64,000 nucleotides of DNA from Candidatus Melainabacteria bacterium (GTDB lineage: Bacteria > Cyanobacteriota > Vampirovibrionia > Obscuribacterales > Obscuribacteraceae): the NCBI GenBank assembly GCA_016716405.1, contig JADJWK010000004.1, positions 806,001 through 870,000 of the forward strand, given 5' to 3'. This document shows positions 61,353 through 64,000 of the stretch, piece after piece (the stretch's first letter is position 1; every line of letters starts with the position of its first letter). The notes beneath the pieces are model-generated. The model made no database searches. It saw only the letters and a program-made list of their open reading frames with translations, and was not told where the DNA came from. Made by a program: the position numbers and the translations under genes.

Positions 61353-62663
61353 ATGATGGAAGAATCAAATCAAGCATTCAGCAAACGAAATCTGCTATTC
61401 CTCGGGGTTGTCGTTCTGGTGGCGGGAGTTCTTTTCTATTTCCTGCTCGAGAAGCACAATCGGCCCCTGGTCACAGGAGAGAAAAAGTCGCAGGTCCTTG
61501 TTTCGGTGCCGATCGTGCCGGTGGTCAAAAAGACCCTTTTCCGGGAAGACCAGCTCCCCGGAGAGATAGACGCTTATCAGGACGTCCTCATCTATCCCAA
61601 AATACCCGGCTTCGTCAAGTGGCTGGGTGTCGACCGGGGCTCGGTGGTCAAAGAAGGCGAGCTCATGGTCAAGATGTACGCGCCTGAATACCTGGCACGT
61701 CGCCAGCACGCCACCGCCGACGTGGCAGCAGCCAGGGCCGAGATGGCGGCGGAGGAGTCGAGACTCGAGGACATGAAAGCCGAGCTCCAGAAAGCGAGAG
61801 CCACCCTGCTTGCCGATCAGTCCACTTACCAGCGCGTCTACACAGCCTCTCTCGTGCCCGGCGTGGTGGCGGACAACGATGTCGTGCAATGGGCCCAGAC
61901 CGTGGAAGAGGACCGCCAGCGAATCAATGCGATCATGAAACGAGTGAACGCGAAGGACCACGAGGTATCCATGCGCCGCGAGGAAGTCGACGCCATGAGC
62001 AAAGCCTTCGAGGATTTCGCCGACTTCGCGTCTTATCTCGAGATAGTCGCTCCCTTCAACGGCTATGTCACCGAGAGGAAAATGCATGTGGGCAGTTTCG
62101 TCGGTCCCGATGGAACCGGCGCCTATCCGCCTATTTGCCGCCTCAAGCAACTCGATCTCTTGCGGATCATCGCCCCGGTTCCGGAAGAGCTGGTGGCAGG
62201 GGTGCTCATCGGCTCGAAAGTAGAATTCACAGTGAGCTCCTTTCCCGATCAACGCTTCACAGGCGAAGTAGCAAGGATAAGCAATAACCTCGATAAAGAG
62301 ACCCGGACCATGCCGGTGGAGCTCAACTATCTCAATCCCGACTTCAAGATCCTGCCCGGCATGTTCTGCAAGATCTACTGGCCGAGCAGGCGCAAGAAAG
62401 AGAGCCTTTTCGTGCCGGTCTCCTCGGTGGTCTCGACCCCCCTCGACACTTTCGTCTGCAAGGTGGAAGGAGACCGCATCGAATGGGTGAGCGTCAAAAA
62501 AGGCGAGCTAATGGAAGATATGGTCGAGGTCTTCGGCAATATCCACGAAGGGGACACAGTGGCGAAGCAGGGAAGCGAAGAGCTCCAGAATCAGTCCCGG
62601 ATAAAGCCTGTGGGTAGCCCGCCGGCGCCCAGTGTTCGCAACGATCTCTCCGACAGCAAGTGA
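61353..62663 (+). CDS. HlyD/AcrA-family periplasmic adaptor
   Basis: The 436-residue protein has an N-terminal membrane anchor (NLLFLGVVVLVAGVLFYFLL), a barrel-lipoyl half (QDVLIYPKIPGFVKWLGVDR, GSVVKEGELMVKM), a long coiled-coil hairpin (about 130-235), and the second lipoyl half (YLEIVAPFNGYVTERKMHVG), then a beta-barrel. It joins the RND pump to the TolC-like duct. It starts 4 nt after the RND stop (AGGA upstream). Its stop overlaps a GTG for the kinase gene. Confidence 0.9.
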   Translation: MMEESNQAFSKRNLLFLGVVVLVAGVLFYFLLEKHNRPLVTGEKKSQVLVSVPIVPVVKKTLFREDQLPGEIDAYQDVLIYPKIPGFVKWLGVDRGSVVKEGELMVKMYAPEYLARRQHATADVAAARAEMAAEESRLEDMKAELQKARATLLADQSTYQRVYTASLVPGVVADNDVVQWAQTVEEDRQRINAIMKRVNAKDHEVSMRREEVDAMSKAFEDFADFASYLEIVAPFNGYVTERKMHVGSFVGPDGTGAYPPICRLKQLDLLRIIAPVPEELVAGVLIGSKVEFTVSSFPDQRFTGEVARISNNLDKETRTMPVELNYLNPDFKILPGMFCKIYWPSRRKKESLFVPVSSVVSTPLDTFVCKVEGDRIEWVSVKKGELMEDMVEVFGNIHEGDTVAKQGSEELQNQSRIKPVGSPPAPSVRNDLSDSK

Positions 62664-62677
62664 GCCCGGTCAATAGA

Positions 62678-64000
62678 ATGGGATTTGGCTTGCCCGAGCG
62701 CTACGATGTGCTGAAAGAGCTGGGCTCCGGAGCCATGGGACTGGTGCTTCTCGCCAGAGATACGAGGCTGGCCAAACAAGTCGCGATCAAGGTCCTGAGC
62801 GACGAGCGCAACAAGGAAGAGAACATCCGGCGCTTCCAGCAAGAAGCTCGTCTGGCCGGCCGCCTCAATCATACCAATCTCGTCCGCGTCCTGGACTTCG
62901 GCGTCAGCGAGAAAAACCACCCTTACCTGGTCATGGACTTCGTGGAAGGCGAGACCCTCAAGGATATGATCTCCCGGGAGCACAGGCTCTCTCCCGAGAC
63001 CACCATGGAAATGCTCCTGCAGGTAGCCACCGGAATGAGCTATGCCCACAAGCAGAATCTCGTGCACCGTGATCTGAAACCCTCGAACATCATTGCCACC
63101 ACCGATGATGCCGGTAAACGGACCTTCAAGGTCCTCGATTTCGGAATCGCCAGAACCATAGACGATGATCGGAGCATCACACGCACCCATGCCATTCTGG
63201 GAAGCCCGCTCTATATGAGCCCCGAGCAGGCGCGCTCCCAGACAGCCGATACCAGATCCGATATCTACAGCCTGGGCTGCATCGTCTACGAATGTCTCCA
63301 GGGAGAGCCGCCATTTTCCGGCGAGACCGTAATGGATACGCTATCCATGCATATCTCGAGCGAGGCGCCGGCACCAGAGGCTCCGCCTCCACTGGCGGAG
63401 CTGGTAGGGGAAATGCTCTCTAAAAGACCGGATGATCGACCTGCAAGCATGGACAAGATCATCGAGACGCTCCACAGGATTCAAGAGCGGATTCATGAGC
63501 AGATTCATGAGCAGGTCAAGGACCGGGCTCCGCAGGACCGGGAAGAAGCCCCGGAGGACGGCGCCAATAAAGCAGGAGGTAAATCCAGGGCTTTCGCTGT
63601 CATTCTCGCTACAGTCCTGCTGGTCGCCGGGCTCTGGGCTGGGAGCCTATTTGTCCGACCTGATTCAGTCAAGAAGATCCCACCTGCGCCCCGTGACCTG
63701 GACCCTTTGAAAGACATGCCGCCCCACCTGGCACGAAAAGACGTGGACCTGGATGAGCTGAAAGAAGAGCTTCGAAGACATCCGGATAGCGATAGAATGA
63801 TTTTTCTGCAGACGGCAGAGCTCAACGACGAAATTTTCGAGATCCTGGCGGCTTCGGACCGCAGACAACTTGACCTGCGCACCGCACAATATGTCAACAA
63901 TAAAAAGCTCAGCCAGCTCAAGAAACTCAATTCGATCTGTGTGACCCATAGCGACTTCAATGACCAGGGAGCCGTCTATATGGCAGAGCTCGAGAATCTG
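62678..64000 (+). CDS. Ser/Thr kinase with C-terminal LRR-like domain (partial at right edge)
   Basis: The frame is open to the window edge (441 codons seen). The kinase domain is complete: ELGSGAMGLVLLARD, VAIKVL, RRFQQEARLAGRLNH (alpha-C Glu), LVHRDLKPSNII, LDFGIART, GSPLYMSPEQARS. A transmembrane helix (AFAVILATVLLVAGLWAGSL) near residue 310 is followed by an LRR-like segment (LDLRTAQYVNNKKLSQLKKL). It is a paralogue of the frameshifted kinase at 52633. ATG 62678 is the annotated start; GTG 62660, overlapping the adaptor stop, is in frame and possible. Confidence 0.9.
   Translation, partial: MGFGLPERYDVLKELGSGAMGLVLLARDTRLAKQVAIKVLSDERNKEENIRRFQQEARLAGRLNHTNLVRVLDFGVSEKNHPYLVMDFVEGETLKDMISREHRLSPETTMEMLLQVATGMSYAHKQNLVHRDLKPSNIIATTDDAGKRTFKVLDFGIARTIDDDRSITRTHAILGSPLYMSPEQARSQTADTRSDIYSLGCIVYECLQGEPPFSGETVMDTLSMHISSEAPAPEAPPPLAELVGEMLSKRPDDRPASMDKIIETLHRIQERIHEQIHEQVKDRAPQDREEAPEDGANKAGGKSRAFAVILATVLLVAGLWAGSLFVRPDSVKKIPPAPRDLDPLKDMPPHLARKDVDLDELKEELRRHPDSDRMIFLQTAELNDEIFEILAASDRRQLDLRTAQYVNNKKLSQLKKLNSICVTHSDFNDQGAVYMAELENL

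Overview
The window is a GC-rich bacterial chromosome segment with densely packed, often overlapping genes (ATGA/GTGA couplings are common). Two long spans carry ordinary housekeeping genes. The gene content includes an archaeal-type AspRS, an MGDG-synthase-like glycosyltransferase, HPPD, at least eight secreted or cytosolic TPR proteins, a protein built from Clp-N-like repeats, and PknB-type kinases with repeat-rich C-termini. This would fit a non-photosynthetic relative of cyanobacteria (Vampirovibrionia/Melainabacteria, Obscuribacterales-like). That placement is inference from gene content; no rRNA or marker gene here settles it.

Layout. 1-4.9 kb: a probable metallophosphoesterase (cut by the edge), a glycerophosphodiesterase and an unknown protein in one operon, then a secreted protein, a TPR protein and dtd, ending at an initiator tRNA-Met with its own promoter and terminator. 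5.1-12.7 kb: an accessory block downstream of that tRNA. It holds an AbiEi/AbiEii toxin-antitoxin pair with three operator-like repeats, a tight two-gene operon of HEPN proteins, a membrane-protein gene with no start codon next to an IS66 remnant (tnpA-tnpB, no tnpC), and an arsR-arsI-arsC-orf operon whose genes all overlap by 4 nt. 12.7-30.5 kb: a class 3 lipase, a threonine dehydratase-like enzyme, tRNA-Gly(TCC), hisC, hppD, TPR proteins, a TusA-like protein with a Cys-rich partner, a divergent aspartase/fumarase homologue, tdk, a solitary N6-adenine methyltransferase, thiolase, ald and xthA. 30.6-45.3 kb: TPR proteins, mutS coupled to a large TPR protein, a roadblock/LC7 protein, uppS, a YqeG-type phosphatase, two alpha/beta hydrolases and an MGDG-synthase-like GT28 enzyme. 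45.3-64 kb: aspS behind a leader, a PQQ-like beta-propeller protein, the Clp-N repeat protein, a ferredoxin-MBL fusion, a frameshifted kinase-LRR gene, a TPR pair, a TolC-RND-MFP export operon and a second kinase-LRR gene running off the right edge.

The most striking signal is the leader of aspS (45317-45528). A sigma70-like promoter is followed by a Shine-Dalgarno site and a 27-codon leader ORF containing nine consecutive Asn/Asp codons. After it come four RNA segments that can form either a terminator with a T-tract or an 11-bp perfect antiterminator. This is the architecture of a translation-coupled amino-acid attenuator, here sensing Asn/Asp in front of an AspRS that looks non-discriminating. 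The second candidate for something new is the pair of adjacent HEPN proteins in the accessory block, likely an anti-phage or abortive-infection module.
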